The position numbers were made by a program, and so were the translations under genes. 37,259 nucleotides of DNA from an uncultured Oscillospiraceae bacterium (GTDB lineage Bacteria; Bacillota; Clostridia; Oscillospirales; Oscillospiraceae), in contig CALXGH010000064.1 in NCBI GenBank assembly GCA_944387845.1, positions 1 through 37,259 of the forward strand, given 5' to 3'. Below are positions 15,638 to 25,503 of the stretch, one piece after another. The notes beneath the pieces were generated by a model that worked only from the letters and a program-made list of their open reading frames with translations, did not search any database and was not told where the DNA came from. Positions within the stretch are counted from its first letter, which is position 1. Each line of letters starts with the position of its first letter.

Positions 15638-18600
15638 TTAAAGGGCATTTCCCCGGAGACCGGAAAAGTCTATTTCTTCTTCTGGCTGAACTTCTTCTGC
15701 CTGTGCCTCTTCCTCTGTGTTCAGTTTAAAGTTGCGGTACAGAGACAGTCCACTACCTGCAGGAATAAGCTTACCGATGATTACGTTCTCCTTAAGTCCC
15801 ATGAGATGATCTATCTTGCCCTTTGTAGCAGCCTCAGTGAGCACCTTTGTTGTCTCCTGGAAGGAGGCGGCACTCATCCAGCTGTCAGTTGCAAGAGATG
15901 CCTTTGTAATACCCATGAGAAGCTGCTCGCATGTAGCCTCGCGGAGCTCGATTTCACCCTGAGCTACTCTCTCGCGGATACGGCGGTTTTCATCTTTGAA
16001 CTTGAGAACATCTATTACTGTGCCGGAGATGAGATCTGTATCGCCTGGATCTTCTACCCTTACTTTTCTCATCATCTGGCGTACGATAACCTCAATATGC
16101 TTATCGTTAATGTCAACACCCTGCTGACGGTAAACCTTCTGAACTTCCTGGATAAGATAGTTCTCAGCAGCTTCCTTACCCAGTATACGCATAACATCGT
16201 GAGGATTCAGAACACCGTTTGTTATCATCTGACCCTTCTCGACTGTATCGCCTGGCTTTACTCTTATGCCAGCAGAATACGGGAGTGTGTAAGATCTTAT
16301 CTCACCATCGTCCGGATTTGTAACATTTACAATCACCATGGTAGGCTTCTTAGCCTCTTCATAGGATACTACGCCGGAAATCTCAGAAAGTGTCGCCATC
16401 TTCTTCGGCTTTCTTGCCTCGAAGAGTTCTTCAACTCTTGGAAGACCCTGAGTGATATCATCACCAGCGACACCACCAGAGTGGAATGTTCTCATTGTAA
16501 GCTGTGTGCCAGGCTCACCTATGGACTGAGCGGCTATAACACCGACAGACTCACCAGCATTTACCGGGCTGTCAGATGCAAGGTTGATACCATAGCACTT
16601 AGCACATACACCGCTGTGAGCTTCACAGCCAAGAACAGAACGTACCTTGATCTCGTGTATACCGGCCTTTTCCAGCTTTTCAGCGTCCTCGCTTCTAAGC
16701 ATATCGTCTCTTGTAAAGAGAACTTCGCCGTTAGCAGGATCAATAATATCATCGCACGGGAATCTGCCGTGGATTGCCTCGCCGAAGGACTGGATAACCT
16801 GATCATTTTCAACGATCTCGTGTACAACGATACCGTCGTGGGTTCCGCAGTCGTCTTCTCTAATAATAACATCCTGAGATACGTCAACAAGACGTCTTGT
16901 GAGGTAACCAGAGTCAGCTGTACGCAGAGCCGTATCAGCAAGACCTTTACGGGCGCCTCGGGATGAAATGAAATACTCAAGTACTGAAAGTCCCTCACGG
17001 AAGTTTGATTTAATAGGTATCTCAATCGTACGGCCGGATGTGTTTGCCATAAGGCCGCGCATACCTGCCAGCTGTCTTATCTGGTTCATACTACCACGGG
17101 CACCGGAGTTAGCCATCATGTATATCGGGTTGAACTCGTCAAGTCCGTTCTGAAGCGCTTCTGTAACATCCTTTGTGGTCTTTTCCCACTCGGAAACAAC
17201 GATACGATAACGCTCATCGTTTGTGATAAAGCCTCGTTTGTATCTGCGCTCGATCTCGACAACTCTCTTTTCAGTCTCAGCGATAAGTTCCTTCTTTGCA
17301 GCAGGAACGGTCATATCAGCGATGGATATCGTGATAGCGCCAAGAGTAGAGTACTTGAAGCCCATGGCCTTTACGCTATCGAGAACTTCGGCACTTGGTG
17401 CAAAGCCGTGGTCTTTGATGCATTTGTTTATTATCTTTTCAAGCTGCTTCTTACCAACCTGGAAGCCGATTTCATAATCAAGGCAGGTCTCTTCGTTTTC
17501 CCTGTCAACCCAGCCAAGATCCTGAGGTATAGGCTCGTTATAGATTATACGGCCAACGGTTGTAAATACTCTCTTTGTAACAATCTCGCCGTTTATTTCA
17601 CGGGATTTTCTTACAAGTATAGGAGCATGTATTGGCAAATCTCCATTGGAGAAGGCCATAATAGCCTCTTCTTCAGAGATATAAGCCTTTATAGGAATAT
17701 ATTCTGCTCTTCTCAGCTCTTTATGGCCGGCAAATATCTTAGACTCAATGTCAAGGTTTGCCTTATGAAGCTCGTCAACAGATACCTCCTGACCAACTTC
17801 AAAACCTGTTGAGCCCGGATTTGTAATTGTGAACTTATCAAGACCTGTCTCGCTCTCTTTTACATATGTCAGATAGTAAGAGCCGAGGATCATGTCCTGA
17901 GTTGGAACCGTAACAGGGTTACCGTCTTTCGGATGGAGCAGGTTATTGGCAGAGAGCATGAGAATTCTTGCCTCAGCCTGTGCTTCAGCGGAAAGTGGAA
18001 CGTGAATAGCCATCTGGTCGCCATCAAAGTCAGCGTTGTACGGTGTACATACCAGTGGGTGAAGCTTCAGCGCACGGCCTTCAACAAGTACAGGCTCAAA
18101 TGCCTGGATACCAAGTCTATGGAGTGTAGGCGCACGGTTGAGAAGTACTGGATGGTCCTTGATAACAACTTCAAGAGCGTCCCATACTTCAGTTCTGCCT
18201 CTGTCAACCATCTTCTTTGCGGACTTGATATTGTTTGCTATGCCGTCCTCAACCAGCTTCTTCATAACAAATGGTCTGAACAGCTCGATAGCCATTTCTT
18301 TAGGAACGCCGCACTGATAAATCTTAAGGTCAGGACCGACAACGATAACGCTTCGTCCGGAGTAGTCAACACGCTTACCGAGAAGATTCTGACGGAAGCG
18401 TCCCTGCTTACCTTTAAGCATATCGGAAAGGGATTTAAGCGCTCTGGAGTTGGCGCCTGTAACTGCTCTTCCTCTTCTGCCGTTATCGATAAGCGCATCA
18501 ACAGCTTCCTGGAGCATACGCTTCTCGTTGCGTACAATTATGTCAGGAGCGTTGAGCTGAATAAGTCTCTTAAGACGATTATTACGGTTTATAACACGAC

Positions 18601-19372
18601 GGTAAAGGTCGTTAAGATCGCTTGTTGCGAATCTGCCACCGTCAAGCTGAACCATTGGTCTCAGTTCAGGAGGCAGTACCGGAAGAACATCAATAATCAT
18701 CCACTCCGGTCTGTTTCCACTCTGGCGGAATGCCTCTACGACCTCAAGTCTCTTAACAAGTTTTGCCTTTTTCTGTCCTGTGGCATTTACCAACTCATTT
18801 CTGATTTCTTTGGAGAGTTCCTCGCAGTCGATCTGCTCAAGAAGCTCTTTAATTGCCTCAGCACCCATGCCGGCTTTAAAGTCGTCCTCATACTTTTCAC
18901 GCATATCCCTATACTCTTTTTCATTGAGTATCTGGTTTTTCTGAAGAGGAGTAAAGCCAGGATCTGTAACTATATAAGCGGCAAAGTATAAAACTTTTTC
19001 AAGGATTCTCGGAGTGAGGTCAAGGATAAGACCCATTCTTGATGGAATGCCCTTAAAATACCAGATGTGTGATACGGGGGCTGCAAGTTCAATATGGCCC
19101 ATACGCTCACGTCTGACTTTGGACTTTGTAACCTCTACGCCGCAGCGGTCGCAGATTTTGCCTTTGTAGCGTATTTTCTTATATTTACCGCAGTGGCACT
19201 CCCAGTCTTTGGTAGGCCCGAATATCCTTTCGCAGAAGAGACCGTCTCTCTCCGGCTTAAGGGTGCGGTAGTTTATTGTCTCAGGCTTTTTAACTTCGCC
19301 ATAAGACCAACTTCGTATCTGCTCAGGAGAAGCAATACCGATTTTAATTGCGTCAAACGGTGCGTAACTCAT
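15638..19372 (-). CDS. rpoC: RNA polymerase beta' subunit
   Basis: The beta' subunit forms half of the active-site cleft. The catalytic Mg motif [12 protein letters not shown] is intact in the first half. The N-terminal zinc site (CHCG...CDRCGVEV, about residues 59-80) and the second zinc site (DDCGTHDG...[13 protein letters not shown]) are both present. The trigger-loop/bridge-helix region reads [20 protein letters not shown]. The length of 1244 aa is a little above the usual 1180-1210 of Firmicutes. The ATG overlaps the rpoB stop by one base (TAATG), which indicates translational coupling for equal output. A long frame on the opposite strand (15620-16966) is a shadow of its codon use. Confidence 0.99.
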   Translation of the reverse strand: MSYAPFDAIKIGIASPEQIRSWSYGEVKKPETINYRTLKPERDGLFCERIFGPTKDWECHCGKYKKIRYKGKICDRCGVEVTKSKVRRERMGHIELAAPVSHIWYFKGIPSRMGLILDLTPRILEKVLYFAAYIVTDPGFTPLQKNQILNEKEYRDMREKYEDDFKAGMGAEAIKELLEQIDCEELSKEIRNELVNATGQKKAKLVKRLEVVEAFRQSGNRPEWMIIDVLPVLPPELRPMVQLDGGRFATSDLNDLYRRVINRNNRLKRLIQLNAPDIIVRNEKRMLQEAVDALIDNGRRGRAVTGANSRALKSLSDMLKGKQGRFRQNLLGKRVDYSGRSVIVVGPDLKIYQCGVPKEMAIELFRPFVMKKLVEDGIANNIKSAKKMVDRGRTEVWDALEVVIKDHPVLLNRAPTLHRLGIQAFEPVLVEGRALKLHPLVCTPYNADFDGDQMAIHVPLSAEAQAEARILMLSANNLLHPKDGNPVTVPTQDMILGSYYLTYVKESETGLDKFTITNPGSTGFEVGQEVSVDELHKANLDIESKIFAGHKELRRAEYIPIKAYISEEEAIMAFSNGDLPIHAPILVRKSREINGEIVTKRVFTTVGRIIYNEPIPQDLGWVDRENEETCLDYEIGFQVGKKQLEKIINKCIKDHGFAPSAEVLDSVKAMGFKYSTLGAITISIADMTVPAAKKELIAETEKRVVEIERRYKRGFITNDERYRIVVSEWEKTTKDVTEALQNGLDEFNPIYMMANSGARGSMNQIRQLAGMRGLMANTSGRTIEIPIKSNFREGLSVLEYFISSRGARKGLADTALRTADSGYLTRRLVDVSQDVIIREDDCGTHDGIVVHEIVENDQVIQSFGEAIHGRFPCDDIIDPANGEVLFTRDDMLRSEDAEKLEKAGIHEIKVRSVLGCEAHSGVCAKCYGINLASDSPVNAGESVGVIAAQSIGEPGTQLTMRTFHSGGVAGDDITQGLPRVEELFEARKPKKMATLSEISGVVSYEEAKKPTMVIVNVTNPDDGEIRSYTLPYSAGIRVKPGDTVEKGQMITNGVLNPHDVMRILGKEAAENYLIQEVQKVYRQQGVDINDKHIEVIVRQMMRKVRVEDPGDTDLISGTVIDVLKFKDENRRIRERVAQGEIELREATCEQLLMGITKASLATDSWMSAASFQETTKVLTEAATKGKIDHLMGLKENVIIGKLIPAGSGLSLYRNFKLNTEEEAQAEEVQPEEEIDFSGLRGNAL

Positions 19373-22300
19373 TATTCATCCTCCTCCTCATCAGCGTCAT
19401 CAAAGAAATTGTCGCCGGCTCCGAAGATAGCACCGAAAAGATCGGTTGTCTCTCCGTCCTGGTCGCCCTCTTCCTCAATATCTTCTATTGAATAGCCAGA
19501 GGTCTCAATTTCATTGTCATCAGACTGATATGTGCTTTCATCTCTAAAGCTTGACGGGAAATCGTCCTCATCATCGTCCTTAAGCTCAATCTCTTCGCCC
19601 TGCTCGTCAAGAACTCTTACGTCAAGGCAGAGGGACTGAAGCTCTTTAACAAGTACCTTAAATGACTCAGGAACGCCCGGATTAGGAATATTGAGTCCCT
19701 TAACAATAGACTCATATGTGCGTACACGACCCGTAACATCGTCGGACTTAACTGTCAGGATTTCCTGGAGAGTATAAGCCGCGCCGTATGCTTCAAGAGC
19801 CCAAACTTCCATTTCACCAAATCTCTGTCCGCCGAACTGGGCTTTACCACCCAGAGGCTGCTGGGTAACAAGGCTGTATGGGCCTGTGGAACGGGCATGC
19901 ATCTTTTCATCAACAAGGTGATGGAGTTTTAAGAAGTAAACATAGCCAACTGTAACTGGGTTATCGAAAGGCTCACCTGTACGTCCATCGTAGAGAATGC
20001 TCTTACCATCACGTCTCAGACCTGCCATCTCAAGAGTATCACCGATCTCCTGCTCATTTGCGCCGTTGAAGATTGGTGTCGCTACCTTCCAGCCAAGTGC
20101 CTTTGCAGCATAGCCCAGGTGTACTTCAAGTACCTGACCTATATTCATACGGGACGGAACGCCCAATGGGTTCAGAACGATATCCAGCGGTGTGCCATCA
20201 GGCATATATGGCATATCTTCCTTAGGAAGAATTCTAGATACAACGCCCTTGTTACCATGTCGACCGGCCATCTTATCGCCTACGGAAATCTTTCTCTTCT
20301 GGGCGATATATACACGTACAACCTGGTTTACACTTGGATTCAGCTCGTCGCCGTTTTCACGTGTAAATACGTTAACGTCAACAACTATACCAGATTCGCC
20401 GTGAGGTACTTTAAGAGATGTGTCTCTTACTTCCCTTGCCTTCTCGCCGAAGATAGCTCTAAGAAGTCTCTCTTCAGCTGTCAGGTCTGTCTCACCCTTT
20501 GGTGTTACCTTACCTACAAGGATGTCGCCAGCATGTACCTCTGCGCCTACGGAAATAATTCCGCGCTCGTCCAGATACTTAAGAGCGTCCTCTCCTACGC
20601 CAGGAATATCTCTTGTAATCTCTTCAGGGCCGAGCTTAGTATCTCTTGCATCTATCTCATGCTCAACAATGTGGATAGATGTAAATACATCTTCCATAAC
20701 AAGGCGCTCGTTAAGAAGAATAGCATCCTCGTAGTTGTAACCTTCCCAGTTCATATAGCCTACAAGAATATTTCTACCGAGAGCGATCTCCCCCTGGCTT
20801 GTGGAAGGTCCGTCAGCAAGAACTGTATCTTTTGTAACTCTCTCGCCTGCGTCAACGATAGGTCTCTGGTTTATGCAGGTACCCTGGTTGGACCTTGCAA
20901 ACTTTATGAACTTATAGTCTTTGATGTTGCCATCATCATATTTAACAGTAACAGAATCGGCGGAAACGGAGAGTACTACGCCATCTCCTTCAGCCATTGT
21001 ACATACTTCAGAGTCAACGGCGCACTTGTGTTCGATACCTGTTGCAACTATTGGAGCCTCAGTAACGAGAAGTGGAACTGCCTGCCTCTGCATGTTCGCA
21101 CCCATGAGGGCACGGTTAGCGTCGTCGTTTTCAAGGAATGGGATCATAGCCGTAGCTACGGATACCATCATCTTCGGGGAAATATCGATGTAGTCAACAA
21201 TTTCTCTGTCAACTTCAATGATCTCATCTCTGTGGCGGCATGTGATACGTTCGTTTAAGAGGCACCCGTTTTCATCCAGTGGCTCTGTTGCCTGAGCGAC
21301 TACGAAACGGTCTTCCATGTCCGCTGTAAGATAATCGATCTGATCTGTAACTTTGTGTGTTCCCTTTTCCACTCTTCTGTAAGGAGTAATAAGGAAGCCG
21401 TATTCATTTACCTTGGCATAGGATGCGAGGTAGGAGATAAGGCCTATGTTAGGACCTTCAGGTGTCTCGATTGGGCACATACGACCATAATGGCTGTAAT
21501 GTACGTCTCGAACATCAAAGGATGCTCTATCTCTTGAAAGGCCACCTGGGCCCAGGGCAGAAAGACGTCTCTTGTGAGTAAGCTCTGCAAGAGGGTTAGT
21601 CTGATCCATAAACTGGGACAGCGGTGAGGAACCAAAGAACTCCTTTATCGCCGCTGTTACAGGACGGATATTTATAAGGGACTGCGGTGTGATAACATCC
21701 AGATCCTGAAGTGTCATTCTCTCACGAATAACTCTCTCCATACGGGAGAAGCCAATACGGAACTGGTTCTGTAAAAGCTCGCCGACACATCTCATACGGC
21801 GGTTACCCAGATGGTCGATATCATCAGGCTCACCTGCGCCGTGAGCAAGGCAGTTAAGATAGTTGACGGAAGCAAAAATATCATCTGGAATAATGTGCTT
21901 TGGAATGAGCTCATCGATATTTTCTTTTATAGCCTCTTTAAGCTCTTCGCCGCTGTATCTTTCAAGCAGGTCTTTTAATATAATGAAACGTACTTTTTCC
22001 TTGATTTCCAGCTCAGCCGGGTCAAAATCAACGAATTCATCCATCCATACCATGCCGTTGGAGAACACTTTAATCTCTTTGTCGTCGTGGTCATAGATGT
22101 ATGCTTCAAGAATACCCTTCTTGTCCAAAGCCTCTGCCTCATCTCTTGTGAGAACAGCGCCTTCCGGTGCCAATACTTCGCCAGTAGCCGGAGAAACGAT
22201 AGGCCTTGAGAGTTTGAAGCCTGTTATTCTGTGCCAGATTGAGAGCTTCTTATTGAATTTATAGCGTCCCGCTTTGGAAATATCATATCTTCTTGGATCA

Positions 22301-23130
22301 AAGAAGAGATTTTTGAGAAGTGTCTCCGCGCTGTCCACTGTTGGTGGATCACCCGGACGCAGTCTTCTGTATATCTCTATAAGGGACTCCTGCCTTGTCT
22401 TGCAGGTATCCTTGTCAAGAGTGGCGGTAATTCTCTCGTCCTCACCAAAAATCTCCTTGAGCTTTTCAGTAGTGTCGCCGCCTGCCTCGCCGCCTGTCAT
22501 TGTAAGCCATGTGTAAGGCTCATCGGTCTTTTTGCCGATAGCTCTCAAAAGCCATGTGATAGGCAGTTTTCTGTTCTTGTCTATACGGACATTGAACATA
22601 TCTCCGGCGTCAGTCTCATATTCCAACCACGCACCGCGATACGGAATAACTGTGGTGGCATAAATTGAAGTGCCTGTTTTGTCGGTTTTCTTTTCGTAAT
22701 AAACACCTGGGGAACGAATAATCTGAGATACGATAACGCGCTCAGCCCCGTTAATAATAAATGTGCCGCCATTTGTCATAAGCGGGAAATCTCCCATAAA
22801 GATCTCCTGCTCTTTGATCTCTTCGGTCTCCTTATTTCTAAGGCATACCCTTACCTTAAGAGGCGCAGCGTATGTAGCGTCTCTTGCTTTGCACTCTTCA
22901 ATAGAATATTTTGGCTCTTCATTCATGGAATAGTCCAGGAAGGACAACTCCAGGTTGCCAGTGTAGTCAGTGATTGCAGCTACATCCCGGAATACCTCGC
23001 GGAGTCCGGTTTCGAGAAACCACTGATAGGAACTTTTCTGGATCTCCAGCAGATTTGGCATGTCCTGAATTTCGTCTGTTTTGGCAAAACTCATACGCTC
23101 TGTCTTGCCATACATAACTTTTTTAGGCAC
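19372..23130 (-). CDS. rpoB: RNA polymerase beta subunit, probable GTG start
   Basis: The beta subunit carries the rifampicin pocket and, with beta', the active site. The rifampicin cluster ([29 protein letters not shown]) has the wild-type Asp, His and Ser at the main resistance positions. The C-terminal region ([20 protein letters not shown]) is complete and is followed by a very acidic tail of about 75 residues that is poorly conserved between genera. I chose the GTG at 23130, 8 bases after AAGGAG, giving [15 protein letters not shown]. The ATG at 23136 is only 2 bases from that site, and the GTG at 23139 overlaps it. rplJ/rplL, the usual upstream genes, are absent; a divergent tRNA-Leu lies there instead. 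Confidence 0.98.
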   Translation of the reverse strand: MPKKVMYGKTERMSFAKTDEIQDMPNLLEIQKSSYQWFLETGLREVFRDVAAITDYTGNLELSFLDYSMNEEPKYSIEECKARDATYAAPLKVRVCLRNKETEEIKEQEIFMGDFPLMTNGGTFIINGAERVIVSQIIRSPGVYYEKKTDKTGTSIYATTVIPYRGAWLEYETDAGDMFNVRIDKNRKLPITWLLRAIGKKTDEPYTWLTMTGGEAGGDTTEKLKEIFGEDERITATLDKDTCKTRQESLIEIYRRLRPGDPPTVDSAETLLKNLFFDPRRYDISKAGRYKFNKKLSIWHRITGFKLSRPIVSPATGEVLAPEGAVLTRDEAEALDKKGILEAYIYDHDDKEIKVFSNGMVWMDEFVDFDPAELEIKEKVRFIILKDLLERYSGEELKEAIKENIDELIPKHIIPDDIFASVNYLNCLAHGAGEPDDIDHLGNRRMRCVGELLQNQFRIGFSRMERVIRERMTLQDLDVITPQSLINIRPVTAAIKEFFGSSPLSQFMDQTNPLAELTHKRRLSALGPGGLSRDRASFDVRDVHYSHYGRMCPIETPEGPNIGLISYLASYAKVNEYGFLITPYRRVEKGTHKVTDQIDYLTADMEDRFVVAQATEPLDENGCLLNERITCRHRDEIIEVDREIVDYIDISPKMMVSVATAMIPFLENDDANRALMGANMQRQAVPLLVTEAPIVATGIEHKCAVDSEVCTMAEGDGVVLSVSADSVTVKYDDGNIKDYKFIKFARSNQGTCINQRPIVDAGERVTKDTVLADGPSTSQGEIALGRNILVGYMNWEGYNYEDAILLNERLVMEDVFTSIHIVEHEIDARDTKLGPEEITRDIPGVGEDALKYLDERGIISVGAEVHAGDILVGKVTPKGETDLTAEERLLRAIFGEKAREVRDTSLKVPHGESGIVVDVNVFTRENGDELNPSVNQVVRVYIAQKRKISVGDKMAGRHGNKGVVSRILPKEDMPYMPDGTPLDIVLNPLGVPSRMNIGQVLEVHLGYAAKALGWKVATPIFNGANEQEIGDTLEMAGLRRDGKSILYDGRTGEPFDNPVTVGYVYFLKLHHLVDEKMHARSTGPYSLVTQQPLGGKAQFGGQRFGEMEVWALEAYGAAYTLQEILTVKSDDVTGRVRTYESIVKGLNIPNPGVPESFKVLVKELQSLCLDVRVLDEQGEEIELKDDDEDDFPSSFRDESTYQSDDNEIETSGYSIEDIEEEGDQDGETTDLFGAIFGAGDNFFDDADEEEDE

Positions 23131-23189
23131 TCTCATCACTCCTTATAGAGATTAAGTATTGTTGATACGCACGGCCGCGTTGTAAATAT

Positions 23190-23217
23190 TTTGTATCTGT
23201 CCCTTGATTTTTGTCAA
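23190..23217 (-). promoter_or_regulatory. Possible second rpoB promoter (P2)
   Basis: Read on minus: TTGACA (23212-23217), a 16-bp spacer and TACAAA (23190-23195). Perfect -35, weaker -10. Confidence 0.45.
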
Positions 23218-23287
23218 AGCTGTGTTAAAATGAGATTAGAAAGTTAAATTGAGGCAGTGCCCCCATTTTTGATTTATAATCCAATTT

Positions 23288-23316
23288 ATTTTAGCAAAAG
23301 ATGGTTGGCTTGTCAA
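23288..23316 (-). promoter_or_regulatory. Main rpoB-rpoC promoter (P1)
   Basis: Read on minus: TTGACA (23311-23316), a 17-bp spacer and TAAAAT (23288-23293). It gives a leader of about 150 bases. Confidence 0.85.
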
Positions 23317-23416
23317 CATTTTTTTGGCGAAATTTTAAAAAATTTCGTCTTTTTTTATATCCCCTCTCCCCTTTCAAATTTTCAAAATAAAAATTTTCCC
23401 TATTTTAAAAAAACTG

Positions 23417-23444
23417 TTGACAAATCTCGTCTTTGTGCTATAAT
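23417..23444 (+). promoter_or_regulatory. Consensus promoter of tRNA-Leu
   Basis: Perfect TTGACA (23417-23422), a 16-bp spacer and perfect TATAAT (23439-23444), about 14 bases before the mature tRNA 5' end. Confidence 0.92.
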
Positions 23445-23457
23445 TTCAAATGCGTTT

Positions 23458-23542
23458 GCGAGAGTGCTGGAATAGGTAGACAGGCACGTTTGAGGGGCGT
23501 GTGTCGTATGGCGTGTGAGTTCAAGTCTCATCTCTCGCACCA
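23458..23542 (+). tRNA. tRNA-Leu (anticodon GAG), CCA encoded
   Basis: 85 bases fold as a class II tRNA. The acceptor stem GCGAGAG pairs with CTCTCGC. The anticodon stem CACGT/GCGTG holds the loop TTGAGGG, with the GAG anticodon at 23492-23494 (reads CUC/CUU). A long variable arm follows, then the T arm with loop TTCAAGT. A discriminator A and genomic CCA end the gene. It has its own promoter and terminator and is transcribed alone. Confidence 0.96.
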
Positions 23543-23577
23543 AAACAAGGACATCCAATCGGATGTCCTTGTTTTTT
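23543..23577 (+). terminator. tRNA-Leu terminator
   Basis: A 14-bp perfect stem (23543-23556 with 23561-23574) with an AATC loop, inside a T-run ending at 23577. It begins directly after the CCA. Confidence 0.93.
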
Positions 23578-23579
23578 AT

Positions 23580-23916
23580 TTCTCTATTACTTTAATGACC
23601 GGCACGGCAAACCTATCCTATGAACTGCCGCTGCGTCAGAAAAGTGTTGCGTCTATTATGATATCGCTACCCGGCTATTTTTATCCCCGGGCACTAACTT
23701 TTGCTTTAAAAACGGCGCAGATTTTCTTTTCCTCCCCCTGCCGGCTACTTACGCAGCGCCAGAACGAACCGCCGGCCTACGAACCAGCTCTAAGCGTCTT
23801 ACAAAACCGCGCTGAAACAGGAGCGTCATTTTTGCAAGATGTCATAACCAACCTGCCGGAAATTCCCCAGATACCGGTGAAATAATAACCATTTCTGTAT
23901 TTTCGTCCTGTTTCTG
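23580..23916 (+). other. Unassigned GC-richer stretch after tRNA-Leu, open in one plus-strand frame
   Basis: This 330-base stretch is visibly richer in G+C than the sequence on either side. One plus frame is open from ATG 23595 to 23885 (96 residues, with segments LSYELPLRQKSVASIMISLP and ENRAETGASFLQDV-like). It has no ribosome-binding site, no promoter of its own after the tRNA terminator, and no family I recognise. Several short inverted repeats (for example CCCGG/CCGGG around 23670-23690) are present. It could be a dispersed non-coding repeat, a relic of an element inserted at the tRNA, or a small gene. I see no copy of the tRNA 3' end that would mark an attachment site. Confidence 0.3.
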
Positions 23917-23945
23917 TTGTTTATACCTTAATGCTGTGATATACT
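23917..23945 (+). promoter_or_regulatory. Promoter of the lipoprotein gene
   Basis: TTGTTT (23917-23922), a 17-bp spacer and TATACT (23940-23945), with a leader of about 65 bases. Confidence 0.65.
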
Positions 23946-24015
23946 TTTTTAAGGTTGCTGCATAGCATCCTGCAAAATATGGGTCTTTACCATAAAATAA
24001 GGGGGACGGGAAACT

Positions 24016-24609
24016 ATGAAAAAATTAATCTCAGTTTTGCTTTGCGCTGTAATGCTTCTGTCGCTTGCAGCATGCGGGCGAGAATCGGCAGAAAGTGTCG
24101 TTGAAAAGGCCATCAAATCAGTTAAAGACCTGGATCTTGAAGCCATGAACTCATACTGGGGTGATGATGCCAGTGATGTAACAGATGATGTTTTGGAAAG
24201 CGAATCAGACGCTGAAGCTCTGGAGGTTCTGAAACTGATCACAGACAAAATGACCTATGAGATAATTGATAGCCAGGAAGATGAAAAAGCCGGCACAGCT
24301 ACTGTTACAGTTTCGTTTACAAACATTAATATGGGCGTTGTGCTCTCAACCCTGCTTTCAGAAATGTTTACTGAACTCCTTAACTATGCATTTCTTCCCG
24401 AAGAAGAACAGCCTACCGAGGAGGAAATAAACAGTATGGTGATGGAGAAGTTGAAAACGCTGGCGACCGCTGAGGACGCAGAGATGACAACTATGGAGGT
24501 TGATATACACCTTGATCTTGTTGACGACCAGTGGAAGATTTCAAATTCGGAAACAGCAGTAGACGCTATGTTTGGCGGTATGATTTCTTCAATGTCCTCA
24601 ATGTCATAA
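24016..24609 (+). CDS. Small lipoprotein with an NTF2-like (DUF4878/DUF5105-type) domain
   Basis: A 197-residue secreted lipoprotein. The N-terminus MKKLISVLLCAVMLLSLAAC is a type II signal peptide with lipobox LAAC; Cys20 should be lipidated and anchor the protein outside the membrane. The mature part begins with an alpha-helical stretch (ESVVEKAIKSVKDLDLEAMN) and continues through strands such as AGTATVTVSFTNINM and TTMEVDIHLDLVDDQWKIS. That helix-then-curved-sheet pattern is common in clostridial NTF2-like lipoproteins of unknown function. It is strongly acidic. A G-rich AAGGGGGA lies upstream of the ATG. Single gene with its own promoter and terminator. Confidence 0.75.
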   Translation: MKKLISVLLCAVMLLSLAACGRESAESVVEKAIKSVKDLDLEAMNSYWGDDASDVTDDVLESESDAEALEVLKLITDKMTYEIIDSQEDEKAGTATVTVSFTNINMGVVLSTLLSEMFTELLNYAFLPEEEQPTEEEINSMVMEKLKTLATAEDAEMTTMEVDIHLDLVDDQWKISNSETAVDAMFGGMISSMSSMS

Positions 24610-24625
24610 AGCAAAAAATACTCTT

Positions 24626-24649
24626 AGGGCGCACTTTAAGGTGCGCCCT
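24626..24649 (+). terminator. Terminator of the lipoprotein gene
   Basis: A 9-bp GC-rich stem (24626-24634 with 24641-24649) with a 6-base loop, then CTTTATAT. Confidence 0.75.
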
Positions 24650-24693
24650 CTTTATATATAAATTTTCTCTGTAGCAAAACATTTTTACAACTG

Positions 24694-24722
24694 TTGCATT
24701 TTTATCATTACAGGTATAGAAT
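24694..24722 (+). promoter_or_regulatory. folT promoter
   Basis: TTGCAT (24694-24699), a 17-bp spacer and TAGAAT (24717-24722). The start would fall about 8 bases before the riboswitch. Confidence 0.6.
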
Positions 24723-24736
24723 GGCTCTACAAACTA

Positions 24737-24836
24737 TGCAGAGTAGACTTATGAGCGTTAAGTGCCTCTTGGACGGAGAGTTGCCACGGGGACGAAAAGA
24801 CAAGTTCTTGCGATTCATAAGTCGCATCCCGCTGCA
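24737..24836 (+). promoter_or_regulatory. Tetrahydrofolate (THF-I) riboswitch aptamer upstream of folT
   Basis: The sequence carries the THF class signature GAGTAGA followed by GCGTTAAGTG, ending with GCATCCCGCTGCA. P1 is TGCAG (24737-24741) with CTGCA (24832-24836). P2 is a perfect 9-bp helix, GACTTATGA (24746-24754) with TCATAAGTC (24815-24823). The internal part holds the remaining stem-loop and pseudoknot elements. The class binds reduced folates and typically turns off folate transport. Location directly before folT confirms the assignment. Confidence 0.92.
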
Positions 24837-24858
24837 ACAGAAGATATATTTGCATAAT

Positions 24859-24898
24859 TATCTCCTTCTTGTAGTTTAATCTGCATATAAAGGAGGTA
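24859..24898 (+). promoter_or_regulatory. Ribosome-binding-site sequestering hairpin of the THF riboswitch
   Basis: TATCTCCTT (24859-24867) can pair over nine positions, one of them G-U, with AAGGAGGTA (24890-24898), which contains the folT ribosome-binding site. No U-run follows. The expression platform therefore appears to act on translation rather than termination. Confidence 0.7.
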
Positions 24899-24903
24899 TT
24901 TTT

Positions 24904-25470
24904 ATGAAAAAATCTATGCTCTCACAATCAGCCGGCGAACTAAAGAAAGTAAGAGTACTAACTCTTTGCGCACTGTTTGCCGCAATGGCCGTAGCCCTTG
25001 AACTCGTTGCGTCTATTGACATTGGTCCGTACATCAGCATTGGCTTTTCAGGTCTTCCTAACCAACTGGTAGATCTGCTCTTCGGCCCCGTTACAGGCTC
25101 TCTTTTTGCAGGTGCCCTTGATATTTTAAAGTACATACCTAAACCAACCGGCGCATTTTTCTTTGGCTTCACCTTTGACGCCATGTTGGCTGCTTTTATC
25201 TACGGTGTGGCCTATTATAAAAAGCCTGTAAGCTTCTGGAGGATACTTATTGCAAAAGGTCTTGTTGCCCTGATTGTAAACATGTTTTTCGCTACTCTTT
25301 GGCTGTCAATGTTATATGGCAAAGGCTTTTTCATCCTATTCCCAGCTCGTGCCCTTAAAAATGTTATCATGTGGCCAATCGAGTCAGTTATCTTCTTTGT
25401 CCTTGCAAAAGGAATCGAACGAACGGGTATTTTCCGGGGTATGCTGGAAGAACCAAAGAAAGACAAATAG
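24904..25470 (+). CDS. folT: ECF transporter S component, folate-specific
   Basis: FolT is the membrane substrate-binding subunit of an energy-coupling-factor importer; it works with EcfT and two EcfA ATPases encoded elsewhere. The 188-residue protein has about five or six membrane helices. The segments VRVLTLCALFAAMAVALEL, ISIGFSGLPNQLVDLLFGPV and FAGALDILKYIPKPTGAFFF are typical of FolT: the first carries the alanine-rich helix that contacts EcfT, and the others line the folate pocket. The THF riboswitch in its leader independently supports folate as substrate. Start ATG 24904 follows AAGGAGG. Confidence 0.93.
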   Translation: MKKSMLSQSAGELKKVRVLTLCALFAAMAVALELVASIDIGPYISIGFSGLPNQLVDLLFGPVTGSLFAGALDILKYIPKPTGAFFFGFTFDAMLAAFIYGVAYYKKPVSFWRILIAKGLVALIVNMFFATLWLSMLYGKGFFILFPARALKNVIMWPIESVIFFVLAKGIERTGIFRGMLEEPKKDK

Positions 25471-25474
25471 AATC

Positions 25475-25499
25475 AGCCCGGCAGATATTCTGCCGGGCT
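25475..25499. terminator. Terminator between folT and the ANTAR gene
   Basis: An 11-bp perfect GC-rich stem (25475-25485 with 25489-25499) with a TAT loop. The plus tail is TGTTTTATTTA. It probably also serves the convergent glnA-ANTAR transcript. Confidence 0.88.
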
Positions 25500-25503
25500 T
25501 GTT

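Noticed and set aside
20119..21258. Long open frame (379 codons) on the strand opposite rpoB
   Set aside because: It lies fully within rpoB, its translation shows no domain, and it reflects the codon bias of a highly expressed gene. The same holds for frames opposite rpoC (15620-16966, 17933-18991) and tuf (11202-12242).
23433..23594. Upstream part of the 150-codon frame over tRNA-Leu
   Set aside because: It reads through the tRNA gene and its terminator, so the apparent coding is accidental.
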